Part shown: piece by piece, positions 23,300 through 31,249 of the stretch | Layout: every line of letters starts with the position of its first letter | Position numbering within the stretch: the first letter of the stretch is position 1 | Assembly (NCBI GenBank): GCA_964652235.1 | Contig: CAZZDK010000017.1 | Span: 1 to 43,581 of the forward strand | From: CAZZDK01 sp964652235 | Lineage (GTDB): Bacteria; Pseudomonadota; Alphaproteobacteria; UBA9219 | Direction of reading: 5' to 3' | DNA length: 43,581 nucleotides | Made by a program: the position numbers and the translations under genes | Notes under the pieces: model-generated | The model's database searches: none | What the model was told of the DNA's origin: nothing | The model's input: the letters and a program-made list of their open reading frames with translations, nothing else

Positions 23300-23506
23300 T
23301 TACGCCGTCAGCGGTTCGCCTTGCAGGATCGCGGCGCGCAAAGTGGCGACGACGCTGGACCAAAGCGCGCTGTTCTCTCCGTCGCCGTTGCGCCTGGCTG
23401 CCGCGGCTTCGCCCGCCGCGCGCGAAAGAGCCAAGGGGCCGTAACGACCCGCGGTCGAACGGGCCAGACGAAAAGCTTCGTTGTTGTGCTGATTCGTGCC
23501 GCTCAT
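23300..23506 (-). CDS. Small hypothetical protein
   Basis: A 68-residue protein (from MSGTNQHNNEAFRLARSTAG to LRAAILQGEPLTA) with no recognised function. It is alanine- and arginine-rich and predicted helical, soluble, with no signal peptide. The frame can be extended to a GTG at 23548, but ATG 23506 fits better because the extension has no structure and the region upstream of 23506 reads GC-rich with a GGGGC element. It lies between the repeat element and a larger unknown gene on the same strand, 111 bases downstream of the latter's stop. Strong codon bias on this strand supports coding; the function is unknown. Confidence 0.55.
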   Translation of the reverse strand: MSGTNQHNNEAFRLARSTAGRYGPLALSRAAGEAAAARRNGDGENSALWSSVVATLRAAILQGEPLTA

Positions 23507-23617
23507 GGTGTGCCCCGCTGAAAAGGTGCCTTGGCAGAAGAGGACCACAAGATCGTGTCCTCAAGAAGGCAGAATAGGGGGAAGAATTTGAAAAGCTGTT
23601 AAGACGATCCGGAATTT

Positions 23618-24628
23618 CTATTCTGTGTCCTCAAAGACACGGGATGGTTCAAGCGCCGGGACGAGGGCCGTGACTTCCGGCATATCGGAGATCCAGCTCT
23701 TGAAAATACGCGCGTAAGCTTCGCACAGGCGCAGAACCCAAGCTTTGCCGGTAGGTAGATCGCCTTCGGCCAGCGCGGCGGCCAGGCGGCGGTGCGAGGG
23801 CATACGATGAACGTCCTGCCGCGCTTCGGCGAGCAGATTGGCTTTTTCCAGGAAATCCGCCGAAGACAGGACATGGCGCCCTACGATATGGCCCGCCAGA
23901 ACGCCGATTTCGTCGGGCGTGAGCTTCAGGAGGTGCGAAGGGCTCTCGATCGGCAGGGCCAGACGGCGCAGCGCCTCGTCGCAGGCGCGGTCGATCAGGT
24001 CCGACGTGTCAAGCGCCGCCGCGACGGCATAGGTCGTGGTTAAATGGGCGACGCATTCATGGCCGGAGGCAAAGGCGCCGATAGCCAGAAGGTCGGCCAT
24101 GATCCGTGCCACGCGCACCGAACCTGTGGCCTGGGCGACGAACAGGGTCGCTTCCGTATCGAGGCGGGCGCGGTTGCGGTAAAGGCTGTAAAGGTCCGCC
24201 ACGGGCGAGGGCAGGTCGCTTCTCGCGGCCCAGAAGTCGCGCTCCACAAAGCGGTCGGCCCCGCGATGGTTGCGCCGGAAGTGGTCGATTTCCGCCGCGC
24301 TGAGGGGCAGTTCCATCCCCGAGGCGAGAAGTTCCTGCACGGCATGGCCGGAAAGGCTGGCGATCATCTGCCAATCGTCAAGAGGCTCTTTGGCGTGATC
24401 GACCAGAAAACGGCAGTTGCGGTCGAAGGAGCGAAGGGCCCTTTCGCCCGAAGGTTCGGGCAGGGCGGGGGCCTTTTTGCGCTGGGACGTGACGCGGGAA
24501 AGCCAGGAAACGATCTTTTTGTCGGAAGCGGGGGGCGAGGCGGAAACCGCTTCGTCGGAGTTGGCAGGCTGAGGCAGGCTACTGATAAAAGCGGCTCTCG
24601 GCAGGCGATTCGTTTGAAGGATGGCCAC
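23618..24628 (-). CDS. Hypothetical alpha-helical protein
   Basis: A 336-residue protein of unknown function. Residues 1-65 are polar and disordered (SASPPASDKKI, RKKAPALPEPSGER). From about 70 onward it is nearly all helical with repeated pairs of amphipathic helices, for example HAVQELLASGMELPLSAAEI, TLFVAQATGSVRVARIMADL and DLIDRACDEALRRLALPIES, giving the impression of a helical-repeat (HEAT/DUF2336-like) scaffold. I cannot confirm a family. No signal peptide or membrane segment is visible. Translation likely starts at GTG 24628 with GAGG a few bases upstream. It is transcribed divergently from the gene at 24895. Confidence 0.75.
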   Translation of the reverse strand: MAILQTNRLPRAAFISSLPQPANSDEAVSASPPASDKKIVSWLSRVTSQRKKAPALPEPSGERALRSFDRNCRFLVDHAKEPLDDWQMIASLSGHAVQELLASGMELPLSAAEIDHFRRNHRGADRFVERDFWAARSDLPSPVADLYSLYRNRARLDTEATLFVAQATGSVRVARIMADLLAIGAFASGHECVAHLTTTYAVAAALDTSDLIDRACDEALRRLALPIESPSHLLKLTPDEIGVLAGHIVGRHVLSSADFLEKANLLAEARQDVHRMPSHRRLAAALAEGDLPTGKAWVLRLCEAYARIFKSWISDMPEVTALVPALEPSRVFEDTE

Positions 24629-24825
24629 AGGAACCTCGCAGACGGTGGGATGGATTCGGGCGCTTGAACAACGAAAATCGACTTATCCACACCATAACAC
24701 AGAAGCCGAATCGCATTAAGGAGAAATTTACCATGATGAATCAAAAATTAAGCATTGAGGCATCAATTTGGCTTTCTGTGCCCTGTGCGCAACAATTTGT
24801 TGCGTGAAAGTAATAAAAAGGGGCG

Positions 24826-24853
24826 TTCGGTAAGAGCCTGAAAGTGCTATAAT
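24826..24853 (+). promoter_or_regulatory. Promoter for the membrane-anchored protein at 24895
   Basis: A perfect TATAAT (24848-24853), 41 bases upstream of the ATG, with a poor -35 (TTCGGT, 24826-24831) 16 bases before. The rest of 24629-24825 is AT-rich without a gene. Confidence 0.55.
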
Positions 24854-24894
24854 CCGGCTTCATTATCAGGAAACGATTTGAAAAAGGCCATCCC

Positions 24895-25365
24895 ATGAAG
24901 GTTTCTCGCCCCAAAACCCCGCTTTCTCAGGCGACCTCTTCGCTTGGGCTGTTTCTTAAGAAAAACGCCTTACCGCTCTTGTTCGTCGCGGCGGGAAGCG
25001 CCGTTGCCTTTTTCCATACTTTCAATGTCTCTATGGACGCCCATAAGGACCTTGCCGCGCAGGCCAAGCAGCGGGCCGTTTTGGCCGTTTTGAACGGAGA
25101 GGACAGCAGGCCGGTTACCATGGAAAGTGAGAAGGACGGCTTTGGGCACAGAAGAGAGGCGCGCGCTTTCGCCAAGGAAATCTGCCGCAGCGCGGACGGC
25201 AACATCGTCAAGCTCTGGGCCAACGGAAAAGACGAGGCCTATCGGATCACGGTCAGAGGGCCGGACGGAAAGGTTCTTGATTTCGTCCCGCTCGATCCGG
25301 CGCGGTGCAAGTGCGAGCAGATCGCGCTTGGCGTTCCGGCTTCCCGCTCTTTGACTTACAAATAA
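24895..25365 (+). CDS. Membrane-anchored hypothetical protein
   Basis: A 156-residue protein not recognised as any family. A positively charged N-terminus is followed by one membrane helix (LPLLFVAAGSAVAFFHTFNV, about residues 26-45), so most of the protein should be periplasmic. The soluble part holds three Cys residues, two of them close together (CKCEQIAL near the C-terminus), and a small beta-rich stretch (AYRITVRGPDGKVLDFVPLD). A perfect TATAAT lies upstream and its stop abuts the convergent HAD gene with no spacer. A role in the envelope is likely, but nothing more specific can be said. Confidence 0.7.
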   Translation: MKVSRPKTPLSQATSSLGLFLKKNALPLLFVAAGSAVAFFHTFNVSMDAHKDLAAQAKQRAVLAVLNGEDSRPVTMESEKDGFGHRREARAFAKEICRSADGNIVKLWANGKDEAYRITVRGPDGKVLDFVPLDPARCKCEQIALGVPASRSLTYK

Positions 25366-25992
25366 TCACGCCGCCAGAAGGTCCTTGATGAACGGATGAT
25401 CGAGGCAGGTGCGTTCGTCTTCATAGACGTGCGCTTCCCATCCCGCCTTGCGCGCGCCGTCCACGTAGAGATCATAATCGTCGAAGAAGAGGGGCGGCTG
25501 CTTGCTCGGCGGCATCTGCGCTTCGCAACCCTTGTAAAAGGCCAATTCCGGTTTCGGGGCTTTGAGGTCGGCGGCGTAGAACATCTTTTGGAAGAGCTTG
25601 TTGAATCCGGCTTTTTCCCACAAATAACGCGCGCGGATATGTTCCTGATTGGTGGCGACGTAGAGGTTGACCTTGCCTGTGGCCTTGATTTTCTCGACCA
25701 TCGCCCAGGCCGCCTTGTTGATGGTAACGTCGCGCGGCAGCCAGTAGTCAATAAGCGTCTGCGGCGCGACGTCCGAGCCGATTTTCGGAAGAAACTCGGC
25801 CAGCGCCTCGTGCAGGTTCATATGGCCGCACAGGACCTTCGGGATGAAAACGGTCGGGAAGAACGTCTGAAAGGCGTCTTTGTCGATCCCCAAATCCTCT
25901 TGCAGGTTCGCGTCCCAACGCCGCCTTTTGGCCGGGTCCGTGTGCCAACCGTCCAGCATCACGCCGTCCATATCGAAGAGGAGGGATCGCAT
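25366..25992 (-). CDS. HAD-superfamily hydrolase
   Basis: A 208-residue phosphatase-like enzyme of the haloacid dehalogenase superfamily. Motif I is SLLFDMDGVML (nucleophile and acid/base Asp), motif II is LYVATNQE, motif III Lys is in LKAPKPELAFY and motif IV is LFFDDYDLYVDGARKAGWEA. The cap looks helical and C1-type, as in beta-phosphoglucomutase or phosphoglycolate phosphatase relatives; the substrate is unknown. I chose ATG 25992, preceded by AAGGGAAAACCC. A longer frame starts at 26016, but that ATG is part of the palindromic repeat (GTCATTGCGAG read backwards). Confidence 0.88.
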   Translation of the reverse strand: MRSLLFDMDGVMLDGWHTDPAKRRRWDANLQEDLGIDKDAFQTFFPTVFIPKVLCGHMNLHEALAEFLPKIGSDVAPQTLIDYWLPRDVTINKAAWAMVEKIKATGKVNLYVATNQEHIRARYLWEKAGFNKLFQKMFYAADLKAPKPELAFYKGCEAQMPPSKQPPLFFDDYDLYVDGARKAGWEAHVYEDERTCLDHPFIKDLLAA

Positions 25993-26011
25993 GGGTTTTC
26001 CCTTATCATCT

Positions 26012-26137
26012 GTCATTGCGAGGAGTCCTGCCCCCGCAAAGCGGGAGCAGGACGACGAAGCGATCCAGAGTCAAACAGACCGACCTTGATCTCTTGCGAC
26101 CCTGGATTGCTTCGGGGCTTGCGCCCCTCGCAATGAC
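26012..26137. repeat. Dispersed palindromic repeat between ppdK and the HAD gene
   Basis: Begins GTCATTGCGAGG, contains GCGATCCAGAGTCAAACAGA and CCTGGATTGC, and ends CCCCTCGCAATGAC; termini are inverted repeats. It lies 12 bases after ppdK and 19 bases before the HAD start on the same strand, so it probably folds in any readthrough transcript. Confidence 0.88.
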
Positions 26138-26149
26138 GTTTCTCTCTAC

Positions 26150-28849
26150 CTACGCCGCGTTTTTGCGGGCGTCGAGGTCGGCCTGGTTTTCAATCGCCGC
26201 CTGCGCCGCCGCGAGTCGCGCGATGGGCACGCGGTAGGGCGAGCAGGAAACGTAATTCAGCCCGACGCGATGGCAGAACTTGACCGAGTTCGGATCGCCG
26301 CCGTGCTCGCCGCAAATGCCGAGCTTGAGGCCGGCGCGCGCGGCGCGGCCTCTTTCGGCGGCTATCTTGATGAGCTCGCCGACGCCGTCCTGGTCGAGCG
26401 TCGCGAAGGGGTCCTGCTCCAGAACGTTCGTGCGGTAGTAATCCGGCAGGAACGTTCCGGCGTCGTCGCGCGACAGGCCGAAGGTCGTTTGCGTCAGGTC
26501 GTTCGTGCCGAAGCTGAAGAACTCCGCCGTTTGCGCGATCTCGCCCGCCCGCAACGCCGCGCGGGGCAGCTCGATCATCGTGCCGACCAGATACTCGAAC
26601 GTCACGCCGGACTCCTTCATCGTCTCTTCGGCCACGCGGCGCGTCATCTGTTCGAGGATGTCCAGCTCCTTCTTGATCGCGACGAGCGGGATCATGACTT
26701 CCGGCAGGACGTTCTTGCCCTGTTTTTTCATCGCCACGACCGCGCCGAAAATCGCGCGGGCCTGCATCTCGTAAATTTCCGGATACGAAATGCCGAGGCG
26801 GCAGCCGCGATGTCCCAACATGGGGTTGGCCTCGTGCAGGGCGGCGCAGCGGCGCTTGACGAACTCCACGTCCACGCCCGCGCCGCGCGCCACGTCGAGC
26901 ATTTCGCTTTCCTTTTTGGGCAGAAATTCATGCAACGGCGGATCGAGCAGGCGGATCGTGACCGGCAGGCCGTCCATGATCGTGAACAGCTCTTCGAAAT
27001 CCTTTTGTTGATAGGGCTGGATTTTCGCCAGAGCCGCTCTTCGGCCCGCTTCGTCGCTCGCGATGATCATCTCGCGCACGGCGGTGATGCGCTCGGCGTC
27101 GAAGAACATATGTTCGGTGCGGCACAGGCCGATACCCTCCGCCCCGAACTTGAGCGCGGTGCGCGCATCGAGCGGCGTTTCCGCGTTCGCGCGGACCTTC
27201 AGCTTGCGCACGGAATCCGCCCACTTCATCAGCGTCTCGAAATCGCCGGAAAGCGTCGGTTGCACGGTCGGGACCTCGCCGATCATGATCTCGCCGCGCG
27301 AGCCGTCGATGGTGATGATGTCGCCCTGTCTGACGACGACGTTCTTCACGGCCATTTCCTTTTTGGCGTAGTCGATATGTAAATCGCCTGCGCCCGCGAC
27401 GCAGGCCCGGCCCATGCCGCGCGCGACGACGGCGGCGTGGCTTGTCATGCCGCCGCGGCTCGTCACGATTCCACGCGCCGCGTGCATACCGTGAATGTCT
27501 TCGGGGCTGGTCTCGACGCGGCACAGGATGACCTTTTGGCCCTGGCCCGCCAGCGCTTCGGCCTCGTCCGCCGAAAACACCGCAATGCCGCTGGCCGCGC
27601 CCGGCGAGGCGGGCAGGCCCTTGGCGAGCAGCTTGCGCTCGGCTTTCGGATCGAGCATCGGGTGCAAAAGCTGGTCGAGGGAGGCCGGATCGATCCGCTT
27701 GATGGCTTCCTCTTTCGTGATCAGGCCTTCGCTCACCATGTCCACGGCGACTTTCAGCGCGGCGGGAGCGGTGCGCTTGCCCGTGCGCGTTTGCAGCATG
27801 TAAAGCTTGCCTTGCTGAACCGTGAATTCCACGTCCTGCATATCGCGGTAATGCTTTTCGAGCTTAAGACGCACGTCGTTGAGCTGCCTGAACACGTCCG
27901 GCATGACCTCTTCCATCGCGGGCAGGGTAGAGCCGTTCGCGTTCTTGCCCTTGATCGTAAGGTGCTGCGGCGTGCGAATGCCCGCCACGACGTCCTCGCC
28001 CTGCGCGTTGACGAGATACTCGCCGTAAAAAGCGTTCTCGCCCGTCGAAGGATCGCGCGTAAAGGCGACGCCCGTGCAACAATCGTTGCCCATATTGCCG
28101 AAGACCATCGCCTGGACGTTGACGGCGGTGCCCCAGTCGGCCGGAATCTCGTTCAGGCGGCGATAGGTGATGGCGCGCTGGTTCATCCACGAGCCGAACA
28201 CCGCGCCGATGGCGCCCCAAAGCTGCTCGTTAACGTCCTGTGGGAAGGGCTTGCCGAGCGCCTTGTGCGCGACTTCGAGATAGGATTCGACGACCTCTTT
28301 CCAGTCTTCGGCCTTCATGTCGGTGTCGAGCTTGTAATTGCGCGCGCGTTTCACGTCGTCCATCACGTCTTCGAACTTGTGCATCGGAATCTCGAGCACG
28401 ACGGAGCTGTACATCTGGATGAAGCGGCGATAGCTGTCGTAGGCGAAACGCGCGTCGCCGCTTTTTTGGGCAAGGCCCTCGACGGTCTGCTTGTTGAGGC
28501 CGAGATTCAAAATCGTGTCCATCATGCCCGGCATGGAGGCGCGGGCGCCGGAGCGCACCGAAACGAGCAAGGGATTGGTCGCGTCTCCGAAGGTCGCGCC
28601 GACAATGGCCTCGATTCCCTTGATCGCGGCGGCCACGTCCTTCGCCAAAGACGCCGGATAGGTTTTCCCGTTGGCGTAGAAATAGGTGCAGACTTCCGTC
28701 GTGATCGTAAAGCCGGGAGGAACCGGCAGGCCCAAATTGGACATCTCGGCCAGGCCCGCGCCTTTGCCGCCCAAAAGATTGCGCATATCGGCGCGGCCTT
28801 CCGCCTTGCCGTTTCCGAACGAATAAACCCACTTTTGCGCATCGGTCAT
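26150..28849 (-). CDS. ppdK: Pyruvate, phosphate dikinase
   Basis: Interconverts pyruvate, ATP and phosphate with PEP, AMP and pyrophosphate, serving gluconeogenesis or a pyrophosphate-using glycolysis. The 899-residue protein has all three modules: the N-terminal ATP-grasp part (GNGKAEGRADMRNLLGGKGA, NLGLPVPPGFTITTEVC), the central phosphohistidine domain (TSRGGMTSHAAVVARGMGRA, swivelling His) and the C-terminal PEP/pyruvate barrel (GLCRTEHMFF, LPKKESEMLDVA, and the catalytic Cys in LKLGICGEHGGDP). ATG 28849 gives the normal MTxxQKWVYSFGNG start; a longer frame to 28930 is not supported. AGGGAG lies upstream. It is monocistronic, apart from a possible readthrough into the HAD gene. Confidence 0.97.
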   Translation of the reverse strand: MTDAQKWVYSFGNGKAEGRADMRNLLGGKGAGLAEMSNLGLPVPPGFTITTEVCTYFYANGKTYPASLAKDVAAAIKGIEAIVGATFGDATNPLLVSVRSGARASMPGMMDTILNLGLNKQTVEGLAQKSGDARFAYDSYRRFIQMYSSVVLEIPMHKFEDVMDDVKRARNYKLDTDMKAEDWKEVVESYLEVAHKALGKPFPQDVNEQLWGAIGAVFGSWMNQRAITYRRLNEIPADWGTAVNVQAMVFGNMGNDCCTGVAFTRDPSTGENAFYGEYLVNAQGEDVVAGIRTPQHLTIKGKNANGSTLPAMEEVMPDVFRQLNDVRLKLEKHYRDMQDVEFTVQQGKLYMLQTRTGKRTAPAALKVAVDMVSEGLITKEEAIKRIDPASLDQLLHPMLDPKAERKLLAKGLPASPGAASGIAVFSADEAEALAGQGQKVILCRVETSPEDIHGMHAARGIVTSRGGMTSHAAVVARGMGRACVAGAGDLHIDYAKKEMAVKNVVVRQGDIITIDGSRGEIMIGEVPTVQPTLSGDFETLMKWADSVRKLKVRANAETPLDARTALKFGAEGIGLCRTEHMFFDAERITAVREMIIASDEAGRRAALAKIQPYQQKDFEELFTIMDGLPVTIRLLDPPLHEFLPKKESEMLDVARGAGVDVEFVKRRCAALHEANPMLGHRGCRLGISYPEIYEMQARAIFGAVVAMKKQGKNVLPEVMIPLVAIKKELDILEQMTRRVAEETMKESGVTFEYLVGTMIELPRAALRAGEIAQTAEFFSFGTNDLTQTTFGLSRDDAGTFLPDYYRTNVLEQDPFATLDQDGVGELIKIAAERGRAARAGLKLGICGEHGGDPNSVKFCHRVGLNYVSCSPYRVPIARLAAAQAAIENQADLDARKNAA

Positions 28850-29014
28850 GTGGTCGAACTCCCTAGGTTCAAGGCGTAAAAAGATTTGGCGGAGGATAGC
28901 CCTTCGCTTTCCCGCCTTCAATGGAATCATATTTGCGAAAAGGCAAGGATAAAATGTATATATTTCATATCGTTATAGACCGCTTTTCCTCTAAAATATT
29001 TTTACGCCGTTTCC

Positions 29015-29043
29015 TTGCTTTCCTCCCGTCTTCCCGCTATAAA
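29015..29043 (+). promoter_or_regulatory. Promoter of the rpsF-rpsR-rplI operon
   Basis: TTGCTT (29015-29020), 17-base spacer, TATAAA (29038-29043). The roughly 130-base leader then contains a perfect hairpin GCCCAAGA/TCTTGGGC (29095-29115) and, nearer the start, CGACCGGTCG and AACCG elements that could be the S6:S18 autoregulatory site known from rpsF leaders; the latter is inferred only. Confidence 0.65.
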
Positions 29044-29182
29044 GCGCGCCTGCCGAAGTTCTTTGGGATTTCGGCTTGCTCCTTGCCCAAGACTTGATCT
29101 TGGGCTTGACCGGCGCGGCTGACGCTTTGGGATAGGCCCGAACCAGCGACCGGTCGCCTAGAACCGAAAGGAGTGTGGTTTC

Positions 29183-29578
29183 ATGCCATACTACGAGTCC
29201 GTCTTTATTGTGCGCCAGGATATTCCGGCCACGCAGGTCGAGGCGCTTGCCGCCCAGTTCGAAGGCATCGTGAAGGCAAGCGGCGGCAAGGTCACCAAGA
29301 CCGAGCAGTGGGGTTTGCGCACGCTTGCCTATCGTATCCGCAAAAACAAGAAGGGACATTACGTTCTCTTCAATCTCGACGCTCCTCCCGCGGCGGTGGC
29401 CGAGATGGAGCGCAATATGCGCCTGCACGAGGACGTTTTGCGCTTTCTGACCGTCAAGGTCGAAAAGCTGGAGGAAGGTCCTTCCGTCATGATGCGTCGC
29501 GAAGACCGCGAAGATCGCGGTGACAGAGGCGACAGAGGTGAACGTCCCGCCCGCGCGGCGCGCGGCGCTTCGGCTTAA
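29183..29578 (+). CDS. rpsF: Small ribosomal subunit protein bS6
   Basis: Binds the central domain of 16S rRNA as a heterodimer with bS18, which is encoded next. The 131 residues start MPYYESVFIVRQDIPATQVE and include GLRTLAYRIRKNKKGHYVLF and MRLHEDVLRFLTVKVE, the standard bS6 ferredoxin-like fold. The C-terminal tail after residue 105 is a highly charged RGDR-type repeat (REDREDRGDRGDRGERPARA), as in other alphaproteobacteria. AAAGGAG lies upstream. First gene of the rpsF-rpsR-rplI operon. Confidence 0.97.
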   Translation: MPYYESVFIVRQDIPATQVEALAAQFEGIVKASGGKVTKTEQWGLRTLAYRIRKNKKGHYVLFNLDAPPAAVAEMERNMRLHEDVLRFLTVKVEKLEEGPSVMMRREDREDRGDRGDRGERPARAARGASA

Positions 29579-29604
29579 CCGGTTTGGCATAAGGAGATTT
29601 TCCC

Positions 29605-29922
29605 ATGAGCATTCAAGAGTCTTCGGAAACGATGGGCGGCGACGACAAGGGCCGCGGCGGCAAGGGACGTCGGCCCGGTGGCGGCGGAGGGCCGCGCTTT
29701 TTCGGGCGCCGCAAAACCTGCCCGTTCAGCGAAGCGGGCGCGCCCGCCATCGATTATAAGGACGTGCGCCTTTTGGGGCGTTTCGTTTCGGAACGCGGCA
29801 AGATCGTGCCTTCGCGCATTACCGCCGTTTCGGGCAAGAAGCAACGCGAGCTGACCACGGCCATCAAGCGCGCGCGGTTTCTGGCTTTGCTGCCCTATGT
29901 CAACGACCGCGCCGGCGCGTAA
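29605..29922 (+). CDS. rpsR: Small ribosomal subunit protein bS18
   Basis: Partner of bS6 in the 30S platform. The conserved core starts at about residue 31 (FFGRRKTCPFSEAGAPAIDY) and continues KDVRLLGRFVSERGKIVPSR, ITAVSGKKQRELTTAIKRAR and FLALLPYV. At 105 residues it is about 25 longer than most bS18 proteins because of a glycine-rich basic N-terminus (DDKGRGGKGRRPGGGGGPR). AAGGAGA precedes the ATG at the expected distance; a start nearer the core would need a non-ATG codon and has no better ribosome-binding site. Confidence 0.96.
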   Translation: MSIQESSETMGGDDKGRGGKGRRPGGGGGPRFFGRRKTCPFSEAGAPAIDYKDVRLLGRFVSERGKIVPSRITAVSGKKQRELTTAIKRARFLALLPYVNDRAGA

Positions 29923-29934
29923 GGAGGACTGAAT

Positions 29935-30576
29935 ATGATCGAAGTCATTTTGTTGGAGCGCATCGACCGTCTCGGTTCGATGGGCGAAGTGGTCAAGGTG
30001 AAGCCCGGATTCGCGCGCAACTTTCTGTTGCCGCGTAAGAAGGCGCTTCGCGCGACCAAAGCCAATCTCGAAGCCTTTGAGAAACAACGCGCCGAGTTGG
30101 AGGCGAAAAACGCCGCCAAGCGGGCCGAGGCCGAAACGCTCGCCGCGAAGATGGACGGGCTTAAGGTCGTCGTCATTCGTCAGGCGAGCGAAATGGGTAT
30201 GCTCTTCGGTTCCGTCACCGCCCGCGACGTGGCGGACGCCGTGATCGAGACCGGTCATGCCATCGACCGTCAGATGGTGCAGATCGACGCTCCGATCAAG
30301 ATGCTGGGCCTTTTCCCCGTTAAGGTGAGGCTGCATCCGGAAGTCGCGGTCAAGGTCACCGTCAACGTCGCTCGTTCGGTCGAGGAAGCGGCGATCCAGG
30401 CCGAGAAGGGCGCCGCGCTTATCAAGGCCGCTGCCGCCGCCGAAAAGGCCGAGGCCGAGAAGGCGATGGTCGAGGCCATCGGAACCGAAGCGCCCGCCGC
30501 TGAGGCTTCCGCCGAGGAAGAGGCGCCAAAGAAGACGAGAAAAAAGAAAGTGAAAAAAGAAGAAGAAGCGGAGTAA
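29935..30576 (+). CDS. rplI: Large ribosomal subunit protein bL9
   Basis: Binds 23S rRNA near the L1 stalk. The N-terminal domain is typical (MIEVILLERIDRLGSMGEVV, VKPGFARNFLLPRKKALRAT), followed by the connecting helix and the C-terminal domain (GMLFGSVTARDVADAV). The protein has 213 residues against about 150 in E. coli. The extra length is an Ala/Glu/Lys tail after residue 150 (KAAAAAEKAEAEKAMVEAIG, ending KKTRKKKVKKEEEAE), common in alphaproteobacteria. AAGGAGG precedes the ATG. Last gene of its operon, followed by a terminator. Confidence 0.96.
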   Translation: MIEVILLERIDRLGSMGEVVKVKPGFARNFLLPRKKALRATKANLEAFEKQRAELEAKNAAKRAEAETLAAKMDGLKVVVIRQASEMGMLFGSVTARDVADAVIETGHAIDRQMVQIDAPIKMLGLFPVKVRLHPEVAVKVTVNVARSVEEAAIQAEKGAALIKAAAAAEKAEAEKAMVEAIGTEAPAAEASAEEEAPKKTRKKKVKKEEEAE

Positions 30577-30592
30577 CGGTTTCTTCTTTGAC

Positions 30593-30629
30593 AAAACGCC
30601 GCCCGCGAGAAGCGTGGCGGCGTTTTTGT
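30593..30629 (+). terminator. Rho-independent terminator of rplI
   Basis: AACGCCGCC (30595-30603) pairs with GGCGGCGTT (30616-30624), followed by TTTTTGTT, about 18 bases after the stop. Confidence 0.88.
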
Positions 30630-30637
30630 TGCCCCTT

Positions 30638-30748
30638 GTCATTGCAAGGAGGCGCGCCAGCGGCGCGACGACGCGGCAATCCAGGGTCGTTTAAGAGCGG
30701 CCTGCAGGCGGCCCTGGATCGCCAAACGCCTTCGGCGCTCGCGATGAC
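30638..30748. repeat. Dispersed palindromic repeat after rplI
   Basis: Begins GTCATTGCAAGG, contains GCGGCAATCCAGGGTCGTTT and GCCCTGGATCGCC, and ends CTCGCGATGAC. More diverged than the 23127 and 26012 copies. The right flank (TTTCTTCCCTGAATCCTGAA) is the reverse complement of the left flank of the 23127 copy. Confidence 0.82.
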
Positions 30749-30805
30749 GGGGTTTTCTTTTTTCTTTCTTCCCTGAATCCTGAACCCTATTTCTTCCCCG
30801 CCCCC

Positions 30806-31249
30806 TTACTTCCCCAAACAATTCCGCGTCGCGAACGCGCATTGTTCGTCTTCGGTCAAAAAGCCGCCGGTCGGGCCGCTGTAATTCACCGCCGTGACGC
30901 GTTCGCCTTTCATGACCACATGGATCAGGCAATAGCGCTTGTCGCTCACCTGGTTTTCAAGCGTGAGGGAAGAGGAAAGCGCGTCAAGAAAACCGTCGTT
31001 CAGCGCCGAGGCGCCCGTCGCCTTGCCTTTAATCCCGTTTCTTTCGGTGCGCTCGTTGCCCGATTTATAGAGCCAGATTTCCGTCTCGCCTTGCGTGGCC
31101 TTTCGCTGGGGAATTCCCATGCAGGCGAAGACCTGTTCTTTGCTCATCCCGACCATGCGGGCTTGCGCGTCCCCTGCGTCCTTCGCGCGCTGCATCGCGC
31201 AGGCGGAAAGAAGAAGGCAGGAAAGGAAAAGGAAAACCTTTCCGTTCAT
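30806..31249 (-). CDS. Lipoprotein, SmpA/BamE-like
   Basis: A 147-residue predicted outer-membrane lipoprotein: signal segment VFLFLSCLLLSACAMQ with lipobox LSAC, Cys as residue 17. The following part, GMSKEQVFACMGIPQRKATQ then ETEIWLYKSG, recalls the SmpA/OmlA (BamE) fold in which a helix-turn-strand pair precedes an aromatic strand. It is short for a stress or assembly factor, so the function remains open. Its ATG overlaps the stop of the glycosyltransferase gene as ATGA (31246-31249), which fixes the start; the longer frame to 31534 lies inside that gene. A second lipoprotein of similar design is in the mobile element at 40060. Confidence 0.8.
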   Translation of the reverse strand: MNGKVFLFLSCLLLSACAMQRAKDAGDAQARMVGMSKEQVFACMGIPQRKATQGETEIWLYKSGNERTERNGIKGKATGASALNDGFLDALSSSLTLENQVSDKRYCLIHVVMKGERVTAVNYSGPTGGFLTEDEQCAFATRNCLGK

